This document shows positions 6,358 to 14,686 of a stretch of 14,711 bases of DNA, one piece after another. The number at the start of each line of letters is the position of its first letter. Within the stretch, counting starts at the first letter, position 1. Origin of the DNA: an uncultured Tissierellia bacterium. Its GTDB lineage: Bacteria > Bacillota > Clostridia > Tissierellales > Peptoniphilaceae. The notes under the pieces were generated by a model, which was not told where the DNA came from, did no database searches, and was given only the letters and a program-made list of their open reading frames with translations. Where the stretch lies: contig CABTYV010000034.1 of NCBI GenBank assembly GCA_902489145.1, positions 1 through 14,711 of the forward strand, written 5' to 3'. The position numbers and the translations under genes are program-made.

Positions 6358-8355
6358 GTGGCTCGTTTTGAGATTCATTCCAAGTTCCAGCCGACGGGCG
6401 ACCAGCCTCAGGCCATTGACCGCCTGGTCAAAGGAATCGAGGCGGGCGACCATTTCCAGACCCTGCGTGGCGTCACGGGCTCCGGCAAGACCTTTACCAT
6501 GGCCAATATCATTGCCCGCGTCCAAAAGCCGACCCTGGTGATTGCCCACAATAAAACACTGGCCTCCCAGCTGGCTGCGGAGTTTAAAGAATTTTTTCCG
6601 GACAATGCCGTGGAGTTCTTTGTTTCCTACTATGATTACTATCAGCCGGAGGCTTATGTAGCGGCGACGGACACCTATATTGCCAAGGATGCCTCCATCA
6701 ACGATGAGATTGACCGCCTCCGCCACTCGGCGACGACCCAGCTTTTTCAGCGCAAGGATGTGATCGTGGTGGCCTCGGTTTCCTGCATCTACGGGCTGGG
6801 CGATCCGGAGGATTATATCAGTCTGACCCTGTCCCTGCGGATGGGGCAGGTCGTGGACCGGGATGAGGTTTTGCGCCGGCTGGTGGAGATTCAGTTTGTG
6901 CGCAATGATGTGGATTTCCAGCGGGGCACCTTCCGAGTGAAGGGCGATACGGTCGATATCTTTCCGGCGGCCAAGTCGTCGCCTGCCATTCGGGTGACCT
7001 TCTTTGGTGATGAGATTGACCAGATCGTGGAGTTTGATGATCTGACTGGGGAGATCCTGGATGTGCGTAACTATGTCATGATCTATCCGGCCTCCCACTT
7101 TGCCACTACGAAGGCCAAGATGGCCCGGGCTATTGAGACCATTGAGGAAGAATTGGAAGAACGGCTATCGGTCCTGCAGGCAGAAAAAAAGCTGGTGGAG
7201 GCTCAGCGGCTGGAGCAGCGCACCCGCTACGATTTGGAGATGATGAAAGAGATCGGCTTTTGTTCGGGCATCGAGAACTATTCTCGCCATATATCCGGCC
7301 GTCCCGCCGGTTCCCGCCCCTATACGCTGATTGATTATTTTCCGCGCGATTTTTTGATGGTGATTGATGAGTCTCACGCTACCCTGCCCCAGCTGCGGGG
7401 CATGATCAATGGCGATATGGCGCGCAAGCAAAATCTGATCGACTATGGCTTTCGCCTGCCCTCGGCGCTGGATAACCGGCCCTTAAAATTTGAGGAATGG
7501 GAGGGGCTGGTCAACCAGGCGATTTTCATGTCAGCCACCCCCGGCCCCTATGAAAAGGAGCATTCCAGCCAGATGGTGGACCAGGTCATCCGGCCTACCG
7601 GCCTCTTAGATCCGGAGGTGGAGGTCCGACCCACCAGCCATCAAATTGATGATCTGATCGGGGAGATCCGAAAACGGACGGCCCTGGGAGACCGAACCCT
7701 GGTGACGACCCTGACCAAAAAGATGGCGGAGGATCTGACCAATTATCTCGAGGAGCTGGGGATCCGTGTGACTTATATGCATAGTGACGTGGCCACCATG
7801 GACCGGATGGCCATCATTCGTGATTTACGGTTGAAAAAATATGATGTGCTGGTGGGGATCAACCTCCTGCGGGAAGGGCTGGATATCCCCGAGGTCTCCC
7901 TGATTGCCATCCTGGATGCAGATAAGGAGGGCTTTTTGCGATCCGAGATCTCTCTGATTCAGACCATTGGCCGGGCGGCCCGCAATGTACGGGGCAAGGT
8001 CCTTCTGTATGGGGACCAGGTGACCGGGGCCATGCGGGTGGCGATCGAGGAGACGGAGCGCCGTCGCCGGATCCAGCAGGATTTTAACCGGACCCACCAT
8101 ATTCAGCCCCGGTCGGTGGAAAAGAAGGTCCACGACCTTCTCTCTACGGCGGTGGCCGCCGAGGAGACGGGGACCTACCTACATGACCCGGCACATTTTG
8201 AACAGAAGAAGACCTTGGACCGGGCGGACCTGCAGGCGCTCTTGGTCAATATGGATTTGGAAATGCGCCAGGCGGCAGAAGAACTTGATTTTGAGCGCGC
8301 GGCCCGGATTCGGGATGCCATCCGTGCCATGAAGCAGGAATATCAATTGGATTAG
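6358..8355 (+). CDS. uvrB: Excinuclease ABC subunit B (UvrB)
   Basis: Helicase-like damage-verification subunit of nucleotide excision repair. It is loaded on DNA by UvrA and then recruits UvrC for incision. The length, 665 residues, is normal. Motifs: Walker A GVTGSGKT (38-45); the DNA-clamping beta-hairpin with YYDYYQPEAYV (91-101), whose aromatic residues are intact; Walker B/DEAD-like VIDESH (335-340); the SATPGPYE motif (392-399); helicase motif VI QTIGRAAR (535-542); and a C-terminal UVR domain (about 624-660, with EELDFERAARIRD) that contacts UvrC. The start codon is GTG at 6358, supported by GAGGAGGAG (6347-6355), which overlaps the ctpA stop. The uvrA start follows after 7 bases. No uvrC is present in this window. 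Confidence 0.98.
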   Translation: MARFEIHSKFQPTGDQPQAIDRLVKGIEAGDHFQTLRGVTGSGKTFTMANIIARVQKPTLVIAHNKTLASQLAAEFKEFFPDNAVEFFVSYYDYYQPEAYVAATDTYIAKDASINDEIDRLRHSATTQLFQRKDVIVVASVSCIYGLGDPEDYISLTLSLRMGQVVDRDEVLRRLVEIQFVRNDVDFQRGTFRVKGDTVDIFPAAKSSPAIRVTFFGDEIDQIVEFDDLTGEILDVRNYVMIYPASHFATTKAKMARAIETIEEELEERLSVLQAEKKLVEAQRLEQRTRYDLEMMKEIGFCSGIENYSRHISGRPAGSRPYTLIDYFPRDFLMVIDESHATLPQLRGMINGDMARKQNLIDYGFRLPSALDNRPLKFEEWEGLVNQAIFMSATPGPYEKEHSSQMVDQVIRPTGLLDPEVEVRPTSHQIDDLIGEIRKRTALGDRTLVTTLTKKMAEDLTNYLEELGIRVTYMHSDVATMDRMAIIRDLRLKKYDVLVGINLLREGLDIPEVSLIAILDADKEGFLRSEISLIQTIGRAARNVRGKVLLYGDQVTGAMRVAIEETERRRRIQQDFNRTHHIQPRSVEKKVHDLLSTAVAAEETGTYLHDPAHFEQKKTLDRADLQALLVNMDLEMRQAAEELDFERAARIRDAIRAMKQEYQLD

Positions 8356-8362
8356 GAGTGTC

Positions 8363-11215
8363 ATGTCTCTCGAACAGATTCGTATAAAAGGGGCCCGGGT
8401 CAACAACCTCAAGGATATTGACCTGACCTTGCCCCGCAATAAAATGATTGTAATGACGGGCGTATCCGGCTCCGGAAAGTCCTCCCTGGCCTTTGACACG
8501 ATTTATGCGGAAGGGCAAAGGCGCTATGTCGAGTCGCTTTCCTCCTACGCCCGGATGTTTTTGGGCCAGATGGATAAGCCCGACGTGGATGTGGTCGAGG
8601 GCCTTTCTCCCTCGATTTCTATTGACCAGAAGACGACCAACCGCAACCCCCGCTCGACGGTTTCTACGGTGACGGAAATCAACGATTATCTCCGTCTGCT
8701 CTACGCCAAGGCGGGCCATGCCTTTTGCCCGGTTTGTGGGGCCCGCATTGAAGCCATGTCGGTGGATGAAATTGTGGACCAGATTCTGAAGCTGCCGGAA
8801 AAGAGTCGGATCCTGCTTCTTTCCCCCGTGATCCGGGACAAGAAGGGGACCCATAAAAAGGCCCTCGCCAACCTGCAAAAGCGAGGGTTTTCGCGCGTTT
8901 TGGTGGACGGAGACATGCGGGACCTGAGTGAAGCGATCGAGCTGGATAAAAACCTTCGCCATCAGATCTCCATCGTGGTGGACCGCCTGGTGGTGCGACC
9001 GGATATCAGCTCCCGCCTGAGTCAGTCGGTGGAGACGGCCCTGGCCGAGTCGGATGGATTGGTCGGGGTGCAGGAGGTGGACCGGTCGGGGGCCGTCCGC
9101 TCCGAGCGGACGTATTCGGCCAAATTGGCCTGCCCGGAGGGGCATATCAGCCTGGAGGAAATCGAGCCGCGCTTGCTATCCTTCAACTCGCCCCTGGGCG
9201 CCTGTCCCGACTGCAATGGCCTGGGCTTCCATGCCCAGGTCGATGCCCAGCTTTGTATCCCCAATCCGGATTTATCGATTGAGGAGGGGGCCATTGCCCC
9301 CTATGCGACCGCTGGTAAGGGCACCTTTTACTATGAGATGATCCGGGCGGTGGCCAGGGCCTATGATTGGCCTTTGGACCGGCCGATCGGCGAGGCGCCG
9401 GATGCGGTCATGGAGGCCCTCCTTTATGGGACGGATCGGCCGGTGCGCTTTCATTTCAGCTCGCATTTTTCTGGCGATAAAGACTATGAGGACGTTTGGG
9501 AGGGCGTTTTGCCCAATCTGACCCGCCGCTACATCAGCGGGGGGGAGGGGACCCAGAAGCGGATCCGTGACTATATGGCGGAGAACACCTGCGAGACCTG
9601 CCATGGCGACCGCCTTCGCCCGGAGGCGCTATCGATCCAGATCGGGGGGAAGAATATCGCCGAGTTTAACCGGATGTCCATTCAAACCGCCTACGACTGG
9701 TCGGGGCAATTGACCTTCTCAGAGGGGGAGGAGCGCATTGCCCGGCCCATCCTCAAGGAGGTCCGCGCCCGTCTGCGTTTTTTGATCGATGTGGGCCTGG
9801 ACTACCTGACGCTGGACCGTTATGCGGCGACCCTGTCTGGTGGAGAGTCCCAAAGGATCCGCCTGGCGACTCAAATTGGGGCGGGCCTGGTGGGGGTGAT
9901 CTATGTGCTGGATGAGCCGTCCATTGGCCTCCACCAGCGGGATAACAACCGTCTCCTCGCGGCTTTGAGAAGCTTAACCGACATGGGCAATACCCTCATT
10001 ATCGTCGAGCATGACGAGGATACCATGCGATCGGCGGATTTTCTGGTGGATGTTGGCCCTGGCGCCGGGATCCACGGGGGGCGGATCGTGGCGGCGGGCC
10101 CCTGCGAGGAGGTTATCCAATGCAAGGGGTCCATTACCGGGGCTTACCTGTCGCACCGCAAGTTCATTCCGGTGCCGAAGGAGCGGCGCAAGCCTTCCAA
10201 CTGGCTCCTCGTTCGGGGATGTCGGGAAAACAACCTGAAAAATATCGATATTCAGATTCCCCTGGGCGTTTTGACCTGTATCACGGGGGTGTCCGGGTCG
10301 GGCAAGTCTTCCTTTGTGGAAGGGATTCTCTATAAGGTGCTGGCCAACCGGCTCAACAAGGCCCATATTCGGCCCGGGAAATATAAGGGGGTCCGGGGCC
10401 TGGAGGCGCTGGATAAGGTGATTGAGATTGACCAGTCGCCGATCGGCCGAACCCCACGCTCCAACCCAGCGACCTATACCAAGGTTTTCGACCTCATCCG
10501 CGAGGTTTTTGCGGCCTCCAATGATGCCAAGATGCGGGGCTATGACCGGGGCCGATTCTCCTTCAATGTCAAGGGAGGGCGCTGCGAGGCTTGCAAGGGA
10601 GACGGGACCATCAAGGTCGAGATGCATTTTCTGCCAGACGTCTATGTGCCCTGCGAGGTGTGTCACGGGGCACGTTACAATCGGGAAACCCTGCAGGTCC
10701 ATTATCGTGGTAAAACCATCGCCGATGTGCTGGAGATGACCATCTCCGAAGCCCTGGCTTTTTTCGAAAATCACAGCGGCATTCGCCGCAAGCTCCAGAC
10801 CCTGGTCGACGTCGGCCTGGGCTATCTCAAGGTGGGCCAGCCCTCGCCGGAGCTTTCCGGTGGGGAGGCCCAGCGGGTCAAGCTGGCAGCGGAGCTGGGC
10901 AAGCAGGCTACTGGCCGGACCATGTATATCCTGGATGAGCCGACCACGGGCCTGCATGTGGCAGACATCCACAAGCTGGTCAAGGTCTTTGACCGCCTGG
11001 TCGATCAGGGCAATTCGATCGTGGTCATCGAGCACAATCTGGATGTGATCAAGTGTGCGGATTATCTCATTGATCTGGGGCCCGAAGGCGGCGAGCGGGG
11101 CGGGGAGATCGTGACCGAAGGCACCCCCGAGGAGGTGGTTCAGGTCGCGGCTTCCTATACCGGACAATTTCTTAAGCCGATCCTGGAACGGGACCGGGTC
11201 GTGGAGAAAAAATAG
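8363..11215 (+). CDS. uvrA: Excinuclease ABC subunit A (UvrA)
   Basis: DNA-damage recognition ATPase of nucleotide excision repair. It acts as a dimer that loads UvrB, encoded just upstream. The length, 950 residues, is typical. It has two ABC ATPase modules: Walker A GVSGSGKS at 33-40 and 642-649, signatures LSGGES (491) and LSGGEA (831), and Walker B VLDEPS (515-520) and ILDEPT (856-861). Zinc-binding sites include C741-x2-C744-x19-C764-x2-C767, the module next to DNA, and further cysteines at 122/125, 281/284 and 410/413. The partner of 281/284 is CPEGH (257-261), so the usual second Cys is missing and His261 may substitute. The DNA-contacting GRTPRSNPATYT stretch (695-706) is intact. ATG start with TAGGAG (8353-8358) overlapping the uvrB stop. 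The uvrB-uvrA pair is translated in tandem. Confidence 0.98.
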   Translation: MSLEQIRIKGARVNNLKDIDLTLPRNKMIVMTGVSGSGKSSLAFDTIYAEGQRRYVESLSSYARMFLGQMDKPDVDVVEGLSPSISIDQKTTNRNPRSTVSTVTEINDYLRLLYAKAGHAFCPVCGARIEAMSVDEIVDQILKLPEKSRILLLSPVIRDKKGTHKKALANLQKRGFSRVLVDGDMRDLSEAIELDKNLRHQISIVVDRLVVRPDISSRLSQSVETALAESDGLVGVQEVDRSGAVRSERTYSAKLACPEGHISLEEIEPRLLSFNSPLGACPDCNGLGFHAQVDAQLCIPNPDLSIEEGAIAPYATAGKGTFYYEMIRAVARAYDWPLDRPIGEAPDAVMEALLYGTDRPVRFHFSSHFSGDKDYEDVWEGVLPNLTRRYISGGEGTQKRIRDYMAENTCETCHGDRLRPEALSIQIGGKNIAEFNRMSIQTAYDWSGQLTFSEGEERIARPILKEVRARLRFLIDVGLDYLTLDRYAATLSGGESQRIRLATQIGAGLVGVIYVLDEPSIGLHQRDNNRLLAALRSLTDMGNTLIIVEHDEDTMRSADFLVDVGPGAGIHGGRIVAAGPCEEVIQCKGSITGAYLSHRKFIPVPKERRKPSNWLLVRGCRENNLKNIDIQIPLGVLTCITGVSGSGKSSFVEGILYKVLANRLNKAHIRPGKYKGVRGLEALDKVIEIDQSPIGRTPRSNPATYTKVFDLIREVFAASNDAKMRGYDRGRFSFNVKGGRCEACKGDGTIKVEMHFLPDVYVPCEVCHGARYNRETLQVHYRGKTIADVLEMTISEALAFFENHSGIRRKLQTLVDVGLGYLKVGQPSPELSGGEAQRVKLAAELGKQATGRTMYILDEPTTGLHVADIHKLVKVFDRLVDQGNSIVVIEHNLDVIKCADYLIDLGPEGGERGGEIVTEGTPEEVVQVAASYTGQFLKPILERDRVVEKK

Positions 11216-11230
11216 AAAGGGGCGGGATCC

Positions 11231-12274
11231 ATGGCAAAAATCACGATTTTAGGCGCGGGCTCCTGGGGGACGGCGCTGGCCATCCTGTTGGCCCAATCGG
11301 ACCATGCTGTCTGTCTATGGTCGGTCCATCCCCAAGGCCTTCGCCTTTTGGAGGAGACCCATCGTCACAAAAATCTGCCCCAGGCCAGCCTGCCAGAAGC
11401 AGTACAAATGGAAGCGGACCTGGACCGGGCCATGACCGGCCGAGACGCCGTAGTTTTTGCGGTTCCTTCTGTCTATATTCAGGAAACAGCCGAAAAGGCC
11501 GCGCAGGCGTGGAGGCGAGTGGCAGGGACATGCCCCCTGCCAATCCTGATTTCAGCGTCGAAGGGCATTGACCGGGACCGGCTTCTGCCCATGACCGATT
11601 TAATTGAGGAAGCCTTTCGCCCCCTGGGACCTGTCCAAACGGTAGCTCTATCGGGACCGACCCATGCCGAGGAGGTCGCTTTGGGCCTGCCGGCTTCGAT
11701 GGTAGCGGCCTCCCTGGACCAGGCGGCGGCCAAGGAGGTGCAGGCCCTCTTTATGAACGACCGGATGCGGGTCTACACCAATTCGGATCCGCTGGGGGTG
11801 GAGCTGTGCGGGGCCCTCAAAAATGTCATGGCCCTGGCGGCTGGTATGAGCGATGGGCTGGGACTCGGCGACAACGCCAAGGCTGCCTTGATCACCCGGG
11901 GGATGGCGGAGATCTACCGGCTGGGCATGGCCATGGGGGCCAAGCCTGACACCTTCTACGGCCTGGCCGGCATGGGGGATCTGATCGTTACAGCCACCTC
12001 CCGTCATTCCCGCAACAACCGCGCCGGCCACTATATCGGAGCGGGCGCCGGTGTAGAGGAGGCCCTGGAGCGCGTAGGTCAGGTGGTAGAGGGGGTCTAT
12101 GCCGTTCGTGCGGCCGTGATATTAAAGGAAAAATATGCTGTATCCATGCCCATCGTCGATGCAGTATATGCGGTGCTTCACCATGACAAGCCCGTTTCAG
12201 AGGCGGTGATGGAGCTGATGAGACGTAAGCCCAAGCGAGAGGATTTGCAGCCAGGCAGTGAGGAGTCGTTTTAA
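11231..12274 (+). CDS. gpsA: Glycerol-3-phosphate dehydrogenase [NAD(P)+]
   Basis: Cytoplasmic enzyme that reduces dihydroxyacetone phosphate to sn-glycerol 3-phosphate, the backbone precursor of phospholipids. It has 347 residues. The N-terminal Rossmann domain carries GAGSWG (8-13). AVPS (78-81) and SASKGI (108-113) frame the active-site cleft. SGPTHAEE (141-148) matches the family's SGP.FA.E motif, and Lys111 and Lys197 (in GALKNVMALAAG) are the expected catalytic/substrate lysines. GLAGMGDLIVTATS (244-257) and SRN (259-262 region) complete the C-terminal domain signature. The C terminus is slightly extended and polar (RRKPKREDLQPGSEESF). ATG start preceded by GAAAGGGGCGGG (11215-11226). 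It lies 15 bases after uvrA with no terminator between, so it is very likely co-transcribed with the repair genes. Confidence 0.97.
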   Translation: MAKITILGAGSWGTALAILLAQSDHAVCLWSVHPQGLRLLEETHRHKNLPQASLPEAVQMEADLDRAMTGRDAVVFAVPSVYIQETAEKAAQAWRRVAGTCPLPILISASKGIDRDRLLPMTDLIEEAFRPLGPVQTVALSGPTHAEEVALGLPASMVAASLDQAAAKEVQALFMNDRMRVYTNSDPLGVELCGALKNVMALAAGMSDGLGLGDNAKAALITRGMAEIYRLGMAMGAKPDTFYGLAGMGDLIVTATSRHSRNNRAGHYIGAGAGVEEALERVGQVVEGVYAVRAAVILKEKYAVSMPIVDAVYAVLHHDKPVSEAVMELMRRKPKREDLQPGSEESF

Positions 12275-12292
12275 GAAAGAAAGGAAACCGCT

Positions 12293-13180
12293 ATGCCTAC
12301 CACCTATACGCACTTTCAGTTTGGTCAGGACTGTCTGAGGGTGCTTCCTCCGACGATTTTTCGTCTCCAGGACCAGCGGAAAAGTCTCTATCATTTTGGA
12401 CTCCAGGGGCCGGATCTTCTTTTTTACGGTTTGCCCTGGCGGTCAGCCATTCGTCGCCATCTGGGCAATGAAATTCACCAGGAGCCTGCTCGAAAGCTCT
12501 TTGCCCGTATCCATGAGGCTTGCCTGACCTATCCCCGCCTAAGCGACGAGCTGATGGTCTATGCTTTTGGCCTCCTGGCCCATTTTATTTTGGACACCTA
12601 TTGCCACCCCTATATCGAGCGCAAGGAGGCCGTATCGGGCCTTTCGCACAACTACATTGAGTCCCAATATGATGGTCACATGATGCGGCAAAATGGGGTG
12701 GGGCGTCCGGAGGCCTACCCCCGGTCCTACTTGATTGAGCCGAATCAGGCGGATGCGGAGGTGATTGCGGCTGTCTATGGCGTCTCCAGCAAGGACATTT
12801 TCCAATGCATGAAGAGTCAGGCCCAGTTTTTAAGCCTCCTTTCCAGGGAGGGGGCCGGGTCACGCAAGCTCATTCGGGCCTTCCTGCGGGCGGTTTCCTC
12901 GAAGGGCGCCTATCAGGACTTGATGGTGGAAGGGCAGGAGGATCCCGCCTGCCGGGACAGCAACCTGCGCCTGGATAAGCTGCGGGCGATGGCACAACAG
13001 GCCTTTGCCCATCTGGCAGCGGACCTGGAAGCCTATCTGCGTCAGGCCAAGCCCCTTCCAGCCCTCTTTGACCGGGATTTTGGGCCCGGCCCGGACATTC
13101 GTTCCATCCCCGTGCTTTCGGCGGAGGAAGAGGAAGCGTATGACCCGGAGGAAGGATCGATGACATGGTTGAAAAAATAG
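12293..13180 (+). CDS. Zinc-dependent phospholipase C family protein
   Basis: A 295-residue protein resembling the zinc-dependent phospholipase C fold (PC-PLC/alpha-toxin family). Visible metal-ligand candidates follow that pattern: His7, Asp41 in GLQGPDLLFY, a His at 56 or 62, His97-x3-Asp101 in HFILDTYCHPY, His105, and His119-x3-Glu123 in SHNYIESQYD. The HxxxD, H, HxxxE order matches the tri-zinc site of Bacillus PC-PLC (H118/D122, H128, H142/E146). Unlike secreted PC-PLC it has no signal peptide, so the product should be cytoplasmic. Such proteins are common and uncharacterised in Bacillota, and phospholipase activity is not shown. ATG start with AGAAAGGA upstream (about 12279-12286), 18 bases after gpsA. 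Its 3' end overlaps fetA by 16 bases, so they are translationally coupled. Linkage to gpsA may hint at glycerolipid metabolism. Confidence 0.8.
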   Translation: MPTTYTHFQFGQDCLRVLPPTIFRLQDQRKSLYHFGLQGPDLLFYGLPWRSAIRRHLGNEIHQEPARKLFARIHEACLTYPRLSDELMVYAFGLLAHFILDTYCHPYIERKEAVSGLSHNYIESQYDGHMMRQNGVGRPEAYPRSYLIEPNQADAEVIAAVYGVSSKDIFQCMKSQAQFLSLLSREGAGSRKLIRAFLRAVSSKGAYQDLMVEGQEDPACRDSNLRLDKLRAMAQQAFAHLAADLEAYLRQAKPLPALFDRDFGPGPDIRSIPVLSAEEEEAYDPEEGSMTWLKK

Positions 13181-13899
13181 AGGAGAAGGGACCAGGATCT
13201 GATTCCAGGAAGCGCAAGCCCGCCGGGACGCCTGAGAAAGGGACCCCCTTGTTATATGTCCGGGACCTGCGCGTCACCGAGGAGCAAGGTGGAACCTGCC
13301 TTTTGACCCTTCCAGCCCTGGATCTCTATCCTGGGGAAAGCGTGTCGATCGTGGGCCCCTCTGGGGCAGGCAAATCGACCCTGCTCAAGAGCTTGGCTCG
13401 CCTCACGATGGCCAATCTCCAGGTCAGCGGGACCTATCTTTACGAGGGACAGGACGCCTACGCGCTTCCGGTCACGAACCTGCGGCAGAGCGTTTCCTAT
13501 TGTTTTCAAAATCCCCTCCTTTTTGGGGAAAGCGTCCGAGACAATCTGGCTTTTCCAGCCGCCATCCGAAAAACCTCCTTTGACGAGGCCCGGGCCTGCC
13601 GCCTCCTGTGCCAGTCCGGCCTGTCGGCGGATTTTTTAGACCGCCCCATCAGCCAGCTTTCCGGTGGGGAGCGGCAGCGGATTGCCCTGATTCGAAACCT
13701 CATGGTCATGCCCAGGGTCCTGCTCCTTGATGAAATCACTTCTTCTCTGGATCAGGAAAATGCCCAAAAGATTTGGGCCTGGCTTGGGGCCTGCCGGGAC
13801 CGCTTCCGGTTGAGCTATATTTTTGTTTCTCATGATCCGGCCGAACAGGCCATGGCCGACCGAAAGGTTTCGATTGAAAAGAGGCCCAGTCATGTCTAA
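13165..13899 (+). CDS. fetA: ABC transporter ATP-binding protein, FetA (YbbL) family
   Basis: Cytoplasmic ATPase partner of the FetB membrane protein encoded next. In E. coli FetAB is linked to iron export and peroxide resistance. Motifs: Walker A GPSGAGKST (64-72), Q-loop Gln115 in YCFQNPLLFG, signature LSGGER (165-170), Walker B VLLLDEIT (185-192; Ile replaces the usual Pro, as is common in this family), D-loop SSLD (193-196) and switch His223. The ATG at 13165 has GGAGGAAGG (13147-13155) about nine bases upstream, but gives a 28-residue Lys/Gly-rich N-terminal extension before the ABC domain. A TTG at 13249 with AGAAAGGGA (13236-13244 region) upstream is an alternative start at the domain boundary. 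Overlaps the phospholipase-like gene by 16 bases and fetB by 8, implying coupled translation. The transported substrate is not certain. Confidence 0.88.
   Translation: MVEKIEEKGPGSDSRKRKPAGTPEKGTPLLYVRDLRVTEEQGGTCLLTLPALDLYPGESVSIVGPSGAGKSTLLKSLARLTMANLQVSGTYLYEGQDAYALPVTNLRQSVSYCFQNPLLFGESVRDNLAFPAAIRKTSFDEARACRLLCQSGLSADFLDRPISQLSGGERQRIALIRNLMVMPRVLLLDEITSSLDQENAQKIWAWLGACRDRFRLSYIFVSHDPAEQAMADRKVSIEKRPSHV
13881..13884 (+). promoter_or_regulatory. Ribosome-binding site that sets the fetB start
   Basis: GAGG lies 7 bases before the ATG at 13892, inside the end of fetA. The longer in-frame open stretch, from an ATG at 13823, has no comparable site. It would also add 23 polar residues, mostly a shadow of the fetA frame, ahead of the first membrane helix. 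Confidence 0.6.
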
Positions 13900-14659
13900 T
13901 TTAATGGTTTCCTGGCAGTCACTTTCCCTCGCCTTCAGCTTGGTGCTTCTGGCGCTGGTCCTTTCCTATCGGATGAAGCTTCGGATGGGGAAGGAAATGC
14001 TGGTGGCCGTTTTTCGCATGATCGTCCAGCTCGTCGTCGTGGGCTTTCTGCTTGGACGGGTTTTCCAGATGGATCAGGTCTGGATCACCTTACTTTTGGT
14101 CTTACTTCTGGTTTTCAATGCCGCACTCAACGCCACCAAGCGCGCCAGGGGCTTATCTCATGCGCTTTTGGCAAGCTTTCTGGCCCTGGGGGTGACCACC
14201 GCTGTAAACCTCTTCGTTTTGGTGGCGACGGGTTCGGTTGCCTTTATTCCGGCCCAGGTGATTCCCATTTCGGGCATGATTGCGGGCAATGCCATGAAGG
14301 CAGTCGGCCTTTCCTACAGCAATATGCGCACCCTCTTCCATGATCGCAAGCAGCCGGTGATGGAACGGCTGTCCCTGGGGGCGACACCGGCCCAGGCTTC
14401 GGAGGAGGTTTTGAGGGCGGCCCGACAGGCGGCTCTCCAGCCCACCATCGATACCGTTCGAACCGTGGGCCTGGTGACCCTGCCGGGTATGATGTCGGGC
14501 CTGATGTTTGCCGGCGTTGATCCCACCAAGGCCATTATGTATCAGATCATGGTGTATTTCTTTATCTTGTCGGGCACTTTTTTATCGGTGATTCTGTCAA
14601 CTCGTGTCATTCGCCCGTCTTTTTTCAACGATCAGGCGCAATTGATCGACCTGCCATAA
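13892..14659 (+). CDS. fetB: FetB (YbbM, UPF0014) family ABC transporter permease
   Basis: Integral membrane subunit partnered with FetA; in E. coli the pair lowers cellular iron and protects against peroxide. It has 255 residues, the usual length. By eye there are six to seven hydrophobic segments, at about 9-26, 38-57, 63-80, 90-113, 117-135, 193-208 and 215-238. Family hallmarks are IPISGMIAGNAM (124-135), followed by a basic loop with NMRTLFHDRK, and TVGLVTLPGMMSGLMFAGVDP (191-211). The start at 13892 is chosen because it puts the first residues just ahead of TM1, has GAGG seven bases upstream and overlaps fetA by 8 bases. The next gene starts 27 bases downstream with no terminator between. 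The substrate (iron or another metal) is inferred from family only. Confidence 0.92.
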   Translation: MSNLMVSWQSLSLAFSLVLLALVLSYRMKLRMGKEMLVAVFRMIVQLVVVGFLLGRVFQMDQVWITLLLVLLLVFNAALNATKRARGLSHALLASFLALGVTTAVNLFVLVATGSVAFIPAQVIPISGMIAGNAMKAVGLSYSNMRTLFHDRKQPVMERLSLGATPAQASEEVLRAARQAALQPTIDTVRTVGLVTLPGMMSGLMFAGVDPTKAIMYQIMVYFFILSGTFLSVILSTRVIRPSFFNDQAQLIDLP

Positions 14660-14686
14660 GTGGGATCGGACCGAAAAGGAGGGAAG

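Noticed and set aside
5987..6541. 184-codon + strand frame rich in Arg/Pro/Ser spanning the ctpA/uvrB junction
   Set aside because: Overlaps two certain genes, has no ribosome-binding site, and its composition is typical of an out-of-frame read of G+C-rich DNA.
9974..11167. Long antisense open frame (397 codons) opposite uvrA, and similar ones at 6214-7098, 8246-9145 and 1905-2675
   Set aside because: They lie wholly or mostly opposite strongly conserved genes, have no family-like motifs, and are explained by the G/C-biased third positions of the real genes.
13823..13891. Earlier in-frame start for fetB
   Set aside because: It would add 23 residues that are a shadow of the fetA frame. It has a poorer ribosome-binding site, and the protein would exceed the family's normal N terminus.
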